A stretch of 64,000 bases of DNA from Bradyrhizobium sp. Ec3.3 (lineage in GTDB: Bacteria > Pseudomonadota > Alphaproteobacteria > Rhizobiales > Xanthobacteraceae): NCBI RefSeq assembly GCF_000472925.1, contig NZ_AXAS01000001.1, positions 248,001 to 312,000 on the forward strand, written 5' to 3'. The first letter of the stretch is position 1, and each line of letters begins with the position of its first letter. The notes beneath the pieces were generated by a model. That model was not told where the DNA came from and did no database searches. It saw only the letters and a list, made by a program, of their open reading frames with translations. Below are positions 50,748 through 60,009 of the stretch, in pieces. The translations under genes were made by a program, and so were the position numbers.

Positions 50748-52202
50748 TCAGAACGAACCCACGACACTGCCGAGCGCGATGACGATGACCAGCGCCAGCA
50801 GGGACGCGACGATGCCGACCATCACGATATCCCGGTAGCTGTCGCGGTGGGTCAGTCCGCAGATCGCAAGCAGGCTGACCACCGCGCCGTTGTGCGGCAG
50901 GATATCAAGCGTGCCCGAACCGATCACCGCAACGCGGTGCATCAGCGCGAGGTCGACGCCGGTTCGCGCGGCGATCTCCACATAGGTCTGACCGAGCGCA
51001 TCGAGCGCGATCGTGAGGCCGCCGGATGCCGAGCCGGTCAGCGCGGCCAAAATGTTGGTCGCGACCGCGAGTGACACCAGCGGTCCCCCCTCGATCGCGA
51101 GCACCCAGTCACGCACCATCTCGAAGGCCGGCAGTGCGGCGATGACGGCACCAAATCCGACCAGGCTTGCAACACTCATCGCCGGGAGCACGGAGGCATT
51201 GGCGCCGGCATCCATCGTCTGCCGCAGCGACGGCAGCCGGCTCCAGTTGAGCACAATGGTTGTGGCAATTGCAGTGGCGAGCGCGACGACAACAGACCAA
51301 ACGCCTGCAACCGCGGCAAGCGACGTGCCGCCGAAACGCTGCTCGCTCAGATATGAGACATCGAGCCGCGGCAACACGAGGAGCGACATCACGAGATTGA
51401 CGGCTACGACGACAACCAGCGGCGCGATGGCGTTCACCACCGGCGAAGGCGCTTCGCTGCGGCGCCCGTGCCGGATTTCCGCCGGGTCGAACTCGCGCGC
51501 CGTCGTCGCGCGTTCGCGCAACAGCTCGTCATCCGCCGCAGCTTCGGCTGTACCCTGCGCCTCCTCGCCATAGCCTTCACCCGCCTGACGTGCCTTCGCC
51601 TCCGCCCGTTGCAGCCACCACAATCCCGTGCCGAGCATGATGAGGGAAGCGATGATGCCAAGACCCGGCGCGGCAAACGGCGTCGTGCCGAAAAATGGCA
51701 TCGGGATCGCGTTCTGGATCGACGGCGTGCCCGGCAGAGCCGACATCGTGAAACTCGAGGTGCCCAGCACGATCGTCGCCGGAATCAAACGGCGCGGGAT
51801 GGCGGCCGCGCGGAACAACGACTGTGCCATCGGAACGATGACGAAGAAGGCGACGAACAGGCTGACGCCGCCATAGGTCACCAGCGCCCCCGCCAGGACG
51901 ACTGCGAGAATCACGCGCCTTTCGCCGAGTCGCTTCGCCATGAAGGCGGCGACCGCCGTCACCGCGCCGCTGTCGTCCATCAGCTTGCCGAAGACGGCAC
52001 CGAGCAGGAAGATGGGAAAGAACTGCGCCAAAAAGCCCGCGGCGCTCGCCATGAATATTTGCGTCAGGTTGGCGAGCAGCGGCTCGCCGCCGAACGCTGC
52101 GGCAACGAGCGCCGCGAACGGGGCGAGCAGCAGGACGCTCCAGCCGCGGAAGGCCAGTACCACGAGCAGGCCGAGCCCGACGAGAATGCCAAGAAGCCCC
52201 AC
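50748..52202 (-). CDS. GntP-family permease
   Basis: 484 residues with about 12 hydrophobic segments; a conserved GTSSFTMSALPGTPSIQNAIP block and a C-terminal GSGTLDILPHNGAVVSLL block place it in the GntP (gluconate/3-hydroxybutyrate) transporter superfamily. Between the halves is a charged cytoplasmic loop (EAKARQAGEGYGEEAQGTAE). Starts 3 bp after the patatin gene, so the two are one operon. In that pairing hydroxybutyrate is the more likely substrate. Confidence 0.9.
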   Translation of the reverse strand: MGLLGILVGLGLLVVLAFRGWSVLLLAPFAALVAAAFGGEPLLANLTQIFMASAAGFLAQFFPIFLLGAVFGKLMDDSGAVTAVAAFMAKRLGERRVILAVVLAGALVTYGGVSLFVAFFVIVPMAQSLFRAAAIPRRLIPATIVLGTSSFTMSALPGTPSIQNAIPMPFFGTTPFAAPGLGIIASLIMLGTGLWWLQRAEAKARQAGEGYGEEAQGTAEAAADDELLRERATTAREFDPAEIRHGRRSEAPSPVVNAIAPLVVVVAVNLVMSLLVLPRLDVSYLSEQRFGGTSLAAVAGVWSVVVALATAIATTIVLNWSRLPSLRQTMDAGANASVLPAMSVASLVGFGAVIAALPAFEMVRDWVLAIEGGPLVSLAVATNILAALTGSASGGLTIALDALGQTYVEIAARTGVDLALMHRVAVIGSGTLDILPHNGAVVSLLAICGLTHRDSYRDIVMVGIVASLLALVIVIALGSVVGSF

Positions 52203-52205
52203 GTC

Positions 52206-53222
52206 TCAGCACTCCGCCAGGAGAACGTCGAGATCGGCCGTCGAGCGCCGGCCGAGGTCATCGCCGTGACGTTCGAGGAATTCGCTCGCGGCCAGCCGGC
52301 CCTCGGCACGGAGCATCGAAACAAACTGCCATTCCGCGTTCAGCTTGGAGGAGGCGCCGAACGTGGTCAAAATATCGCTCTTGATCCGGTGCGTCCTCAT
52401 CCGCGCCCAGCGTGCACCCTCGCCGCTTCCGGGATCCGCGGCCTGACGGAGCAGCGCGATCATGCGCAATTCCTTCATCAGCGGCGAGTTGAACGAAATC
52501 TCGTTGAGCCGGTTGAGGATCTCCGCCGCGCTGCGCGGGTCTTCCGGCCGCTCCGTCGGATTGATCTGCACCAGGATGGTATCATAGGCGTCGCTTTCGC
52601 GGACCAGCGGCGTGATCGTCGGATTGCCGGCGAAGCCGCCGTCCCAATAGGGCTCGCCGTCGATCTCGATGGCGCGGAACATGGTCGGGAGGCACGCCGA
52701 GGCAAGGAGAACGTCGGCCGTGATCTCTGCGTTGCGAAAGATCCGGCCGCGGCCGGTGCGCACCCGCGTCGCGGTGATGAACAGCTTGATCTCGGAGCCG
52801 GCGAGGCGCTCGAAATCGATGCTCTCGGCGAGCACCTTGCGCAACGGATTGTAATCGACCGGGAGATCGTAGGGCGAGAACAGCCGCGACATCAGGTCGG
52901 TGAAGACGTAGGCCGGCGAGGTGTCGAGCGTCCAGCGACCCATCAGGCGATCGAGCGGCGAGCGCTGCAGCGGGCTGAACGCCGCGGCGCGCGAAACGCG
53001 GCGCCAGTATTGGTCCAGCGCCTCACGCGCGCCTTTGGCACCGCCCGCCGTCCATCCGTCGGCCAGCACCGCGGCGTTCATCGCCCCGGCGGAAGTTCCG
53101 GAGATGGCGACGATATCAAGCCATGCCTCTTCGAGCAGACGATCGAGCACGCCCCACGTGAACGCGCCGTGCGAGCCTCCGCCTTGAAGTGCAAGGTCGA
53201 TCGGTATGCGGTCTCGGGCCAT
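52206..53222 (-). CDS. Patatin-like phospholipase family protein
   Basis: 338 residues from MARDRIPIDLALQGGGSHGA; an upstream ATG at 53252 is possible. The patatin Ser-Asp dyad is complete: oxyanion GGGSHG, nucleophile in AISGTSAGAMNA, and Asp in WDGGFAGNP. Rest of the chain, including PTERPEDPRSAAEILNRLNE, is typical of the group linked to GntP permeases and hydroxybutyrate metabolism. May hydrolyse lipids or polyhydroxybutyrate-type esters. Three 14-bp direct repeats lie upstream. Confidence 0.9.
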   Translation of the reverse strand: MARDRIPIDLALQGGGSHGAFTWGVLDRLLEEAWLDIVAISGTSAGAMNAAVLADGWTAGGAKGAREALDQYWRRVSRAAAFSPLQRSPLDRLMGRWTLDTSPAYVFTDLMSRLFSPYDLPVDYNPLRKVLAESIDFERLAGSEIKLFITATRVRTGRGRIFRNAEITADVLLASACLPTMFRAIEIDGEPYWDGGFAGNPTITPLVRESDAYDTILVQINPTERPEDPRSAAEILNRLNEISFNSPLMKELRMIALLRQAADPGSGEGARWARMRTHRIKSDILTTFGASSKLNAEWQFVSMLRAEGRLAASEFLERHGDDLGRRSTADLDVLLAEC

Positions 53223-53256
53223 CGTGTCCGCACTCACGAAACTTAAGCTCAACTTC

Positions 53257-53298
53257 GATGAGACTTATTAGACGAGACTTGTTAGACGAGACTTGTCT
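53257..53298. repeat. Three 14-bp direct repeats upstream of the patatin gene
   Basis: GATGAGACTTATTA, GACGAGACTTGTTA and GACGAGACTTGTCT follow one another without gaps, 35 bp upstream of the patatin start. They may be repeated regulator sites or a simple minisatellite. Confidence 0.65.
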
Positions 53299-53415
53299 TC
53301 AGCACCCCGGTAACCACAGGTAGTCTAAAAAGCGGAAGGCGGGCCACGCAACAGCGCAGCCCGCCCGGACACGTCACAGCGTCGTGATGCAAAAAGCCGT
53401 CAGCCCATTCGCGCG

Positions 53416-54660
53416 TCAGTGCTCGAACACCAGGCGCGCGCCGATCGTACCGTCGAGCGCGCGGATCTGCTGGAGCAGCTCGTTCGAATCCTGGCCGCCA
53501 AGATCGGCGTCGAGCACGACGTAGCCGAGCTCGCCATGCGTCTCCAGGTATTGGGCGGCGATGTTGACGTCACGCTGCAAGAACACCTCGTTCAACCGGC
53601 GCAGCATGCCCGGCACGTTGCGGTGGACATGGCTGAAGCGGGCGCCTGTGGGACGGAGGTGGAGCTGCACCTCCGGGAAATTGACGGCGCCCATGGTCGA
53701 GCCGGTGACGTAATAGTCGACGAGCTTCCGCGCCACCTCGCCGCCGATCCGCTCCTGCGCCTCTTCCGTGGAACCGCCGATATGCGGGGTGAGGATCACG
53801 TTGCTCAGACCCTGCAGCGGGCTCTTGAAGCGATCGGCGTTCGAGGACGGCTCGACCGGGAAGACGTCGACGGCGGCGCCGGCGATGTGCTCGTCGCGCA
53901 AGGCACGCGCCAGTGCATCGAGATCGACGACGGTGCCGCGGCTGTTGTTGATCAGGAACGAACCCGGCTTCATCAGCCGCAGCTCGCGCTCGCCGATCAT
54001 GCCCGCGGTCTCCGGCGTTTCCGGCACATGCAGGCTGACCACGTCGCTCTGGGCCAGGAGGTCCTCGAGCTTCTCGACCGGCTCGGTATTGCCGTGACGC
54101 AGCTTGTCGGTGCGGTCGAAGAAGATCACCCGCATGCCCATGGCTTCCGCGAGGGTGGAGAGCTGCGAGCCGATATTGCCATAGCCGATGATGCCGAGCG
54201 TGCGGCCGCGCACCTCGCGGCTGCCGGTCGCCGACTTGTCCCAGCCGCCGTCATGCGCCGCGACCGAGCGCGGAAAGATCTGCCGCAGCAGCATCACGAT
54301 CTCGCCGATGACGAGCTCGGCAACGCTGCGCGTATTGGAGAACGGCGCATTGAAGACGGGAATGCCGCGCTTGCGGGCCGCGAGCAGATCGACCTGATTG
54401 GTGCCGACGCTGAAGCAGCCGACCGCAAGAAGCTGGTCGGCGGAGGCGAGCACGTCCTCGGTGAGCTGGGTGCGGGAGCGGATGCCGAGCAGCGATACAC
54501 CCTTCACCGCCAGCCGCAGCGCCTCGCCGTCGAGCGCCTTGGTCAACCGCTCTACATTGGTGAAGCGGGCGCTCTTGAACAGGTCCACTGCGCTGTCATT
54601 GACGCCCTCGAGCAGCAGCGCTTTCGCGGTTCTCTGAGGGGTCTGGCCTGTGGCTGACAT
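53416..54660 (-). CDS. serA: D-3-phosphoglycerate dehydrogenase
   Basis: 414 residues, E. coli-type length. NAD domain motif GIIGYGNIGSQ, active-site residues in NNSRGTVVDLDAL (Arg), PHIGGSTEEAQ (His) and a Glu in VFPVEPS; C-terminal ACT domain (SHVHRNVPGMLRRLNEVFLQ, LGYVVLDADLG) for serine feedback. Oxidises 3-phosphoglycerate at the start of serine synthesis. A single gene here, not next to serC. Confidence 0.95.
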   Translation of the reverse strand: MSATGQTPQRTAKALLLEGVNDSAVDLFKSARFTNVERLTKALDGEALRLAVKGVSLLGIRSRTQLTEDVLASADQLLAVGCFSVGTNQVDLLAARKRGIPVFNAPFSNTRSVAELVIGEIVMLLRQIFPRSVAAHDGGWDKSATGSREVRGRTLGIIGYGNIGSQLSTLAEAMGMRVIFFDRTDKLRHGNTEPVEKLEDLLAQSDVVSLHVPETPETAGMIGERELRLMKPGSFLINNSRGTVVDLDALARALRDEHIAGAAVDVFPVEPSSNADRFKSPLQGLSNVILTPHIGGSTEEAQERIGGEVARKLVDYYVTGSTMGAVNFPEVQLHLRPTGARFSHVHRNVPGMLRRLNEVFLQRDVNIAAQYLETHGELGYVVLDADLGGQDSNELLQQIRALDGTIGARLVFEH

Positions 54661-54786
54661 GGGATCTCCGTGAGTATCGCCTTTGCGCGCGGCTTAGTCG
54701 CCGGCGGGGCGGAAGACAATATGATTTTCACGTGGACACAAGATGGCGGGCCATCTCGATCGTCCGCCGGGCCTGCCTGCGCACGT

Positions 54787-56019
54787 TCAGATCACGTAAA
54801 ATCCGTGCGTCGCGTCGCGGCGGAGCTGCTCGACGAGGCCGTATTCCCAGTCGAGATAGGCCTGCATCGCACTTTCTGCGACGTCGGTGCCCTCGTAGGG
54901 ACGCCGGTACCGGTGCGCGGGATCTGGCTTGGGCAGCACTTGCGGCGGCCCCATTTCCAGCGCGCCGTCATAACCGCCTTCGAGCACGTAGACCTCCCAG
55001 CCCATCTGCGCAAGCCAGGACGCAGTCATGTCGGCGCGCACGCTCCTGTCGTCGGTCAGCAGGATGCGCGCGCCGCGCACCGGCGCCGCCATGTCGATCT
55101 CCTGGACGAGCTGGCCGCCCGCGTAGTGGCGGAAGCCGGCGAGGTGACCCGCCGCATATTCCTCGGCGTCGCGCACATCGAAGCGATAAAGCGTTCGCGA
55201 GGTTTGGGCAGCGAGTGCCGCCGCCTCGCCCGGGCCGATGTGGCGAACCCCGGCACGATAGGCGACGTCGCGGGCACTGGCCGCAGCGCCCTCAAACGAC
55301 CCGATCGCACCGCGCCGCCCGGCGCCATGCTCGAGCGTGTGCTTGGCAAGGGTCCAGCCGATCGTGCCGTTGCGCAGCGCGTGCACTTTGTTGGGGACCC
55401 CCGCATTGATCAGCGACTGAGTGCCGATGATCGAACGCGTGCGGCCGGCACAATTGACGATGATGGTGGTGTCGGGATCGGGTGCCGCGCGGCCGGCGCG
55501 CAGCACGAGCTCGGCGCCGGGTACGCTGACCGAGCCCGGGATATTCATGGTCGCGTATTCGTCGAAGCGGCGAACATCGAGGATCGCAACATTGGCCTTG
55601 TCGGCAATCAGGCTTGCGACCTCGTCGGCGCTGAGCGAGGGCGTGTGACGGCGCGCCTCGACAAGCTCGCCAAAGGCCTTGGCATAGGAGTTGACGTCCT
55701 CGAACACTTCGTAGCCGGCCGCGCGCCATGCATCGAGGCCGCCGTCGAGCGCGCGGACATTTGTGCAGCCGAGCGCCCGCAGCCGTTCGGCGCTTGTCCC
55801 AACCAGACTTTCGCCGTCATCATAGATGACAATCGGCACGTCCTTGCGCGGCAGCCGCGCCTCAGCCTCAACCGCGATCCGATCCGCCGCCATGTTGGCG
55901 GCGAACAGGGGATGGCCGGTGGCAAACGCCGCCTCGTGCCTGAGATCGAGCAGCGCGATTTCCTCGCGCAGTAGCAGCGCACGACGGATGTCAGCGGGGG
56001 TGACGGTGGAAAGCTTCAT
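54787..56019 (-). CDS. Multi-domain rhodanese-like protein
   Basis: 410 residues made of three rhodanese domains: about 1-110, 130-225 and 245-355. Only the middle domain has a catalytic Cys (IIVNCAGRTRS); the first reads IVIYDDGESL and the third ILLTDDRSV at the same position, so they are inactive folds. A short C-terminal extension (YLDWEYGLVEQL) follows. Likely a sulfur-transfer enzyme whose side domains bind partner proteins or substrate. Monocistronic with serA upstream strand-wise. Confidence 0.9.
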   Translation of the reverse strand: MKLSTVTPADIRRALLLREEIALLDLRHEAAFATGHPLFAANMAADRIAVEAEARLPRKDVPIVIYDDGESLVGTSAERLRALGCTNVRALDGGLDAWRAAGYEVFEDVNSYAKAFGELVEARRHTPSLSADEVASLIADKANVAILDVRRFDEYATMNIPGSVSVPGAELVLRAGRAAPDPDTTIIVNCAGRTRSIIGTQSLINAGVPNKVHALRNGTIGWTLAKHTLEHGAGRRGAIGSFEGAAASARDVAYRAGVRHIGPGEAAALAAQTSRTLYRFDVRDAEEYAAGHLAGFRHYAGGQLVQEIDMAAPVRGARILLTDDRSVRADMTASWLAQMGWEVYVLEGGYDGALEMGPPQVLPKPDPAHRYRRPYEGTDVAESAMQAYLDWEYGLVEQLRRDATHGFYVI

Positions 56020-56090
56020 GGGACGGAGGCCTTGCGGAATGAGCCTCGCGCTTTTGGACCATTGTCGCGCCCTTGGCTAGCCTCGCGCGC

Positions 56091-56456
56091 TCATTGCTTC
56101 GGGCCGACCGTCCCGGTTGCCTTCAGCCGCGCCGATCTGACCCAGCCTGACACGGCATTTCCGGTTCTGGGGTTGGTGTACATCACCGATGACCAGCCGT
56201 CTTTGGTCTGGGCATAGGCGATCAGCTCGTCCTTGGGGATGACGAACACGCCGTTCATGGCGCAGGCGGGGTTCGGAGCCGAATAGAATTGCAACCGTCC
56301 CGTTCCTGTCACGACTTCGGCCTCCGGCGGCGACAGCATCGGAACCTGCTTCGAGCCCGGTTCCGGCTCCTTGCAACGCGTGTCTGCAAGGGCAGCAAAG
56401 GAGCCGAGGAGCGCTGCGCTGAAGACGACACCGACGAGCCATTTGGCCAACGACAT
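56091..56456 (-). CDS. Secreted small protein, possible SH3-like
   Basis: 121 residues from MSLAKWLVGVVFSAALLGSF, a signal peptide ending ALA; an upstream frame start is rejected. The mature part contains paired cysteines (TRCKEPE, NPACAMNG) and short beta-rich stretches ([36 protein letters not shown]) resembling bacterial SH3 domains. Role unknown. Located 28 bp after the OmpR regulator gene on the same strand. Confidence 0.72.
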   Translation of the reverse strand: MSLAKWLVGVVFSAALLGSFAALADTRCKEPEPGSKQVPMLSPPEAEVVTGTGRLQFYSAPNPACAMNGVFVIPKDELIAYAQTKDGWSSVMYTNPRTGNAVSGWVRSARLKATGTVGPKQ

Positions 56457-56484
56457 ATTGATCTCCCTGAGCCGAAACGCCGCC

Positions 56485-57168
56485 TCAAGCGGCCGGCTGC
56501 GCCGGCACCAGCGCATAGCCGACGCCGCGGACGGTCACAATCGGCGCAATCGCGCCTTCATACTGCATCTTGCGACGCAGCCGCACGATCAGATTGTCGA
56601 CGGTGTGCCCGCTGATGTCCCGGGGATCTCGATTCGAAATGACGTCGAGCAGGAAATCGCGGCTGAGCGGCTGCGTCATCCTGGAGGCAAGTGCGGCCAG
56701 GATATTGAACTCGCCCGTGGTGAGCTCGACCATCCTGCCGTCGGGGCGAAACAGCTCGCGCCTGACGGGATCCAGGATCCAGCCGTCGAAGGTGATCACC
56801 GATTCCCTGGTGCGGCGCAGGACGCTGCGGATGCGGGCCAACAGCGTGCGCAGATTGACCGGCTTGGAAACGTAGTCGTCGCCGCCCGCCTCCAGTCCGG
56901 AGAGAACATCCTCATCGGAATCCCGGCTGGTGACGAAGATCAATCCGCATTGCTCGCCAAGGCGCAATTCGCGCGCGAGCGCAATGCCGTCGGAATCCGG
57001 CAGGTTGATGTCGAGCAGGACAATATCGGGCTTGAACGCGGCGAGCTTGGCGCGCAGCTCGGCGGCGGTCGCCACACCGTGCGCCACCATGCCCTGCTCA
57101 TTGAGGAATGACGTCAGCATGACCCGGCTCTCCGGGGCATCCTCAACCACGAGTACGGTCGTCGACAT
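56485..57168 (-). CDS. OmpR/PhoB-type response regulator
   Basis: 227 residues from MSTTVLVVEDAPESRVMLTS; receiver domain to about 118 with phospho-Asp in IVLLDINLPDSDG and K in YVSKPVNLR, then a winged-helix DNA-binding domain (VELTTGEFNILAALASRMTQ, SGHTVDNLIVRLRRKM, VRGVGYALV). Its start overlaps the 3' end of the hybrid histidine kinase gene by 26 bp, so it is the cognate output of that kinase. Confidence 0.94.
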   Translation of the reverse strand: MSTTVLVVEDAPESRVMLTSFLNEQGMVAHGVATAAELRAKLAAFKPDIVLLDINLPDSDGIALARELRLGEQCGLIFVTSRDSDEDVLSGLEAGGDDYVSKPVNLRTLLARIRSVLRRTRESVITFDGWILDPVRRELFRPDGRMVELTTGEFNILAALASRMTQPLSRDFLLDVISNRDPRDISGHTVDNLIVRLRRKMQYEGAIAPIVTVRGVGYALVPAQPAA

Positions 57169-59728
57169 GAGCCTCTTCGCGTTCAGTGGTGATGGGTTTG
57201 GGAAGTCCGAAGGCAGATACCGGGTCCGCCTGCTGGTCCTGCAGGACGACGTCGATCTGCCGACGCAGGGCGGCGACGGCCCGATCGCGAGCCCCGAGGC
57301 TCGTGGCCACGGCCTTCGCTGCCGCGAGCGCATCGTCGGCGCGCGCGGCAAGCTCCGGCATGCGCAGGTTTGCCGCGCTTCCCTTGATGCGATGCGCGAT
57401 GCTCGCAAGCTCCTCCGGCGCGAGATCGCGGCGCCCGATCCTGCGATCGAGCTCGGACAGGCTCTCGGCGAACAGACCGCGCAGCTCGTCGATCCGCGCA
57501 CGAGCGAACACGTCTTCGAGCTCGAACGATCCCTCCATCTGCTGTGGTGCGAGGAACGCCTGGAGCCTCCATGCGACGTCGTCCGGCGACAGCGGCGTGG
57601 CGAGCACCAGGTCGGCTCCCTCCTCAAGCAGACGCTGCGCCTCATCCTCGTCCGCCGGCGCGGCGATGACGAACAGTGCCCTGCCATCGTGTGCAGCATC
57701 TTCGCGCCAGGCGCGCAGCGAACCGGGAGGGGGCGCGACCGCGACCAGCCCCGAAAATTCCCGCGCCGACAACATCGTCCTGGCGGACTCGAACGACACG
57801 GTCGGAAACGCGCGGAAACCAAGGCGCGCGAGCGGGCCATGCATTGCCTTGCCGGGATCACCTACGACGAGGACATCGCCGCCCCCATTCAAGGCCGCGC
57901 CGGTGCCTGACGGTTGCCGTCCGCGTCGTGCCAGCGCCTCGTCCAGCGTCCTGTGCAGGACCGCGGCGTCGATCGGTTTGGCCAGATGACCGTCCATGCC
58001 GGCGGCAAGACACGCCTTCACGTCCGTCGCCATGACGTTGGCGGTCAGCGCCACGATCGGGACCTGGCTCAGTGGCTCCGCAAGCGCGCGGATGCGCCGC
58101 GTCGCCTCCAGCCCGTCCATGTCGGGCATCTGCATGTCCATCAAAACGGCGTCGAAACGTGCGCTCTGCATGAGCTCGATCGCCTGCTCGCCGGACGATG
58201 CCACCGCAACGCGGTGGCCCGCCTTGCCCAGAATTCCGCGCGCGACGATGGCATTGACGAACAGATCCTCGACCAGGAGCAGGTTCAATGGCGCGACGCG
58301 CACAGCCGCGGCCCCGACACGACCGCGCTCGCCGGGCAGCTCGACGGCGGGCAGCGGCAGGGAGAAATGAAAGCGGCTGCCGTGCCCCGGCGTGCTCGTC
58401 ACCCCGATTTCGCCCTTCATGCCTTCGACCAGCCGCTTGCAGATCGCAAGCCCGAGGCCAGTACCGCCGAAGCGGCGGCGGATCGAGGCGTCGGCCTGCT
58501 CGAAAGGCTCGAACAGGTGCGCCTGCTGCCCTGCAGTGACGCCGATCCCGGTGTCCGAAACGCAGAACGCAATCACAGCATCGTCCGTCGATCCGGCAGA
58601 TACCACCTCCACGGTAACGCCGCCGCTGCTCGTGAACTTCAGCGCATTGCCGATCAGATTGAACAGCACCTGCCGCACGCGCGACAGATCCCCGAGCACC
58701 AATTCGGGGACGACGGGCGACAGCATCAGTTGCAGTGTCAGCCCCTTTTCATGCGCGCGCGGCGTCATCAGATTGACGATCTCGCGCACGGCCTGCCCGA
58801 GGTCGAACGGCGCTCGCTCGTAGACGTCGGCGCGGGTTTCGAGCTTCGAGATGTCCAGGATGTCGTCGAGGATCTTCAACAACCCCTCCGCCGACGATTT
58901 GATGACCGACAGCCGCTTGCGTTGCGCCGGCGGCAGTGGATCATCCAGCGCCAATTGCGCCATGCCCAGAATTCCGTTCATGGGGGTGCGGATCTCGTGG
59001 CTCATCACCGCGAGGAAGTCGGTTTTCACGCGGGCCGCTGCTTCCGCAGCGTCCTTGGCTTCGGAGAGGTCGAGATTGATCCGCCGCTCGCGCGCGATGC
59101 GCAAGTACTCCTCGCGCCGCAGCCGGTTGAACTGGGCGCGGGCGACCGCGCCGACACCATAGCCGACCATCACCACCAGCAGGATGATGGCGAGATCGAG
59201 CGGGCTTTCCGGATCCGGCCGCAGCACCGCCCAGAACAACAGGCTGATGATGGGCGCATAGGCGCTGGTCAGCGCGACCAGCCGGAAGCGGCCGGGCAGG
59301 CACAGGTTCAGCGCAATCGCGATCAGCGGCAGCAGCAGCCCGCCATGCCGCGTCAGACTCGGATGATTGAAGACCAGCGCGTTGAGCGTGAAGAACGTGA
59401 ACTGATGGACATAGGTAATCGCGACGATGCGATTGAAGCTGGCTGCACGCAGCAAGGCCAGCAGCGCCGCGATGGCCGCAAGCGCGATCAGCAGCCGGAT
59501 CTCCAGAAAGAAGACCAGACGCGAGGCCGGCAGCGTCAGAAAATCCAGCGGAACGAAGGCCAGGCTCGCGGCCGTCTCGGCCAGGACGCAGAGCAGCGCC
59601 ATTGCACGCGCCGGCCGCGCAATGCCCGCACAGAACTCCGCCTCCGTCGCCTCGTTGCGAAATTCGCCGGTCCAACCGACGAGATCAGGAAGGTTAGATT
59701 CTACCTCCGGCACTCGGCCGATCCCCAC
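57143..59728 (-). CDS. Hybrid sensor histidine kinase with receiver and HPt domains
   Basis: 861 residues. N-terminal part has six or seven hydrophobic spans (about 40-195), then HisKA with H244 in VMSHEIRTPMNGILGMAQL, HATPase (N-box GNALKFTSSG, G1 DTGIGV, G2 GGTGLGLAI), a receiver with Asp in VLMDMQMPDMDG, a second degenerate receiver (LVVGDPGKAM, no acceptor Asp) and a C-terminal HPt (IAHRIKGSAANL). A multi-step phosphorelay that probably ends on the overlapping OmpR regulator. Signal unknown. Confidence 0.93.
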   Translation of the reverse strand: MGIGRVPEVESNLPDLVGWTGEFRNEATEAEFCAGIARPARAMALLCVLAETAASLAFVPLDFLTLPASRLVFFLEIRLLIALAAIAALLALLRAASFNRIVAITYVHQFTFFTLNALVFNHPSLTRHGGLLLPLIAIALNLCLPGRFRLVALTSAYAPIISLLFWAVLRPDPESPLDLAIILLVVMVGYGVGAVARAQFNRLRREEYLRIARERRINLDLSEAKDAAEAAARVKTDFLAVMSHEIRTPMNGILGMAQLALDDPLPPAQRKRLSVIKSSAEGLLKILDDILDISKLETRADVYERAPFDLGQAVREIVNLMTPRAHEKGLTLQLMLSPVVPELVLGDLSRVRQVLFNLIGNALKFTSSGGVTVEVVSAGSTDDAVIAFCVSDTGIGVTAGQQAHLFEPFEQADASIRRRFGGTGLGLAICKRLVEGMKGEIGVTSTPGHGSRFHFSLPLPAVELPGERGRVGAAAVRVAPLNLLLVEDLFVNAIVARGILGKAGHRVAVASSGEQAIELMQSARFDAVLMDMQMPDMDGLEATRRIRALAEPLSQVPIVALTANVMATDVKACLAAGMDGHLAKPIDAAVLHRTLDEALARRGRQPSGTGAALNGGGDVLVVGDPGKAMHGPLARLGFRAFPTVSFESARTMLSAREFSGLVAVAPPPGSLRAWREDAAHDGRALFVIAAPADEDEAQRLLEEGADLVLATPLSPDDVAWRLQAFLAPQQMEGSFELEDVFARARIDELRGLFAESLSELDRRIGRRDLAPEELASIAHRIKGSAANLRMPELAARADDALAAAKAVATSLGARDRAVAALRRQIDVVLQDQQADPVSAFGLPKPITTEREEAHVDDRTRG

Positions 59729-60009
59729 GCACGCCCATCAACTTGCGCCTTTCTTTGCAGGAGTGTCGCGCCTTCGTCCAGCCCTGCGCACGCGACCGGT
59801 CAGGCATGGCCTGCGATCAGCAGCCGGCGTTTGCGCCACGGATGTCCCGAACTCGCCAACATCAATGGCGGTTGATGAATGAGCGGGCGCCCAGCATGGC
59901 AGCGCATCTCGCAAGCCGCTAAACGCGAAGCGGTGATCTCTTCTGTGCCTTGTCGTCTCTCTCCGACGCCCAAGCAAAGTGCACCAGTCGTTTCGTTTCG
60001 AGGTTTGTC

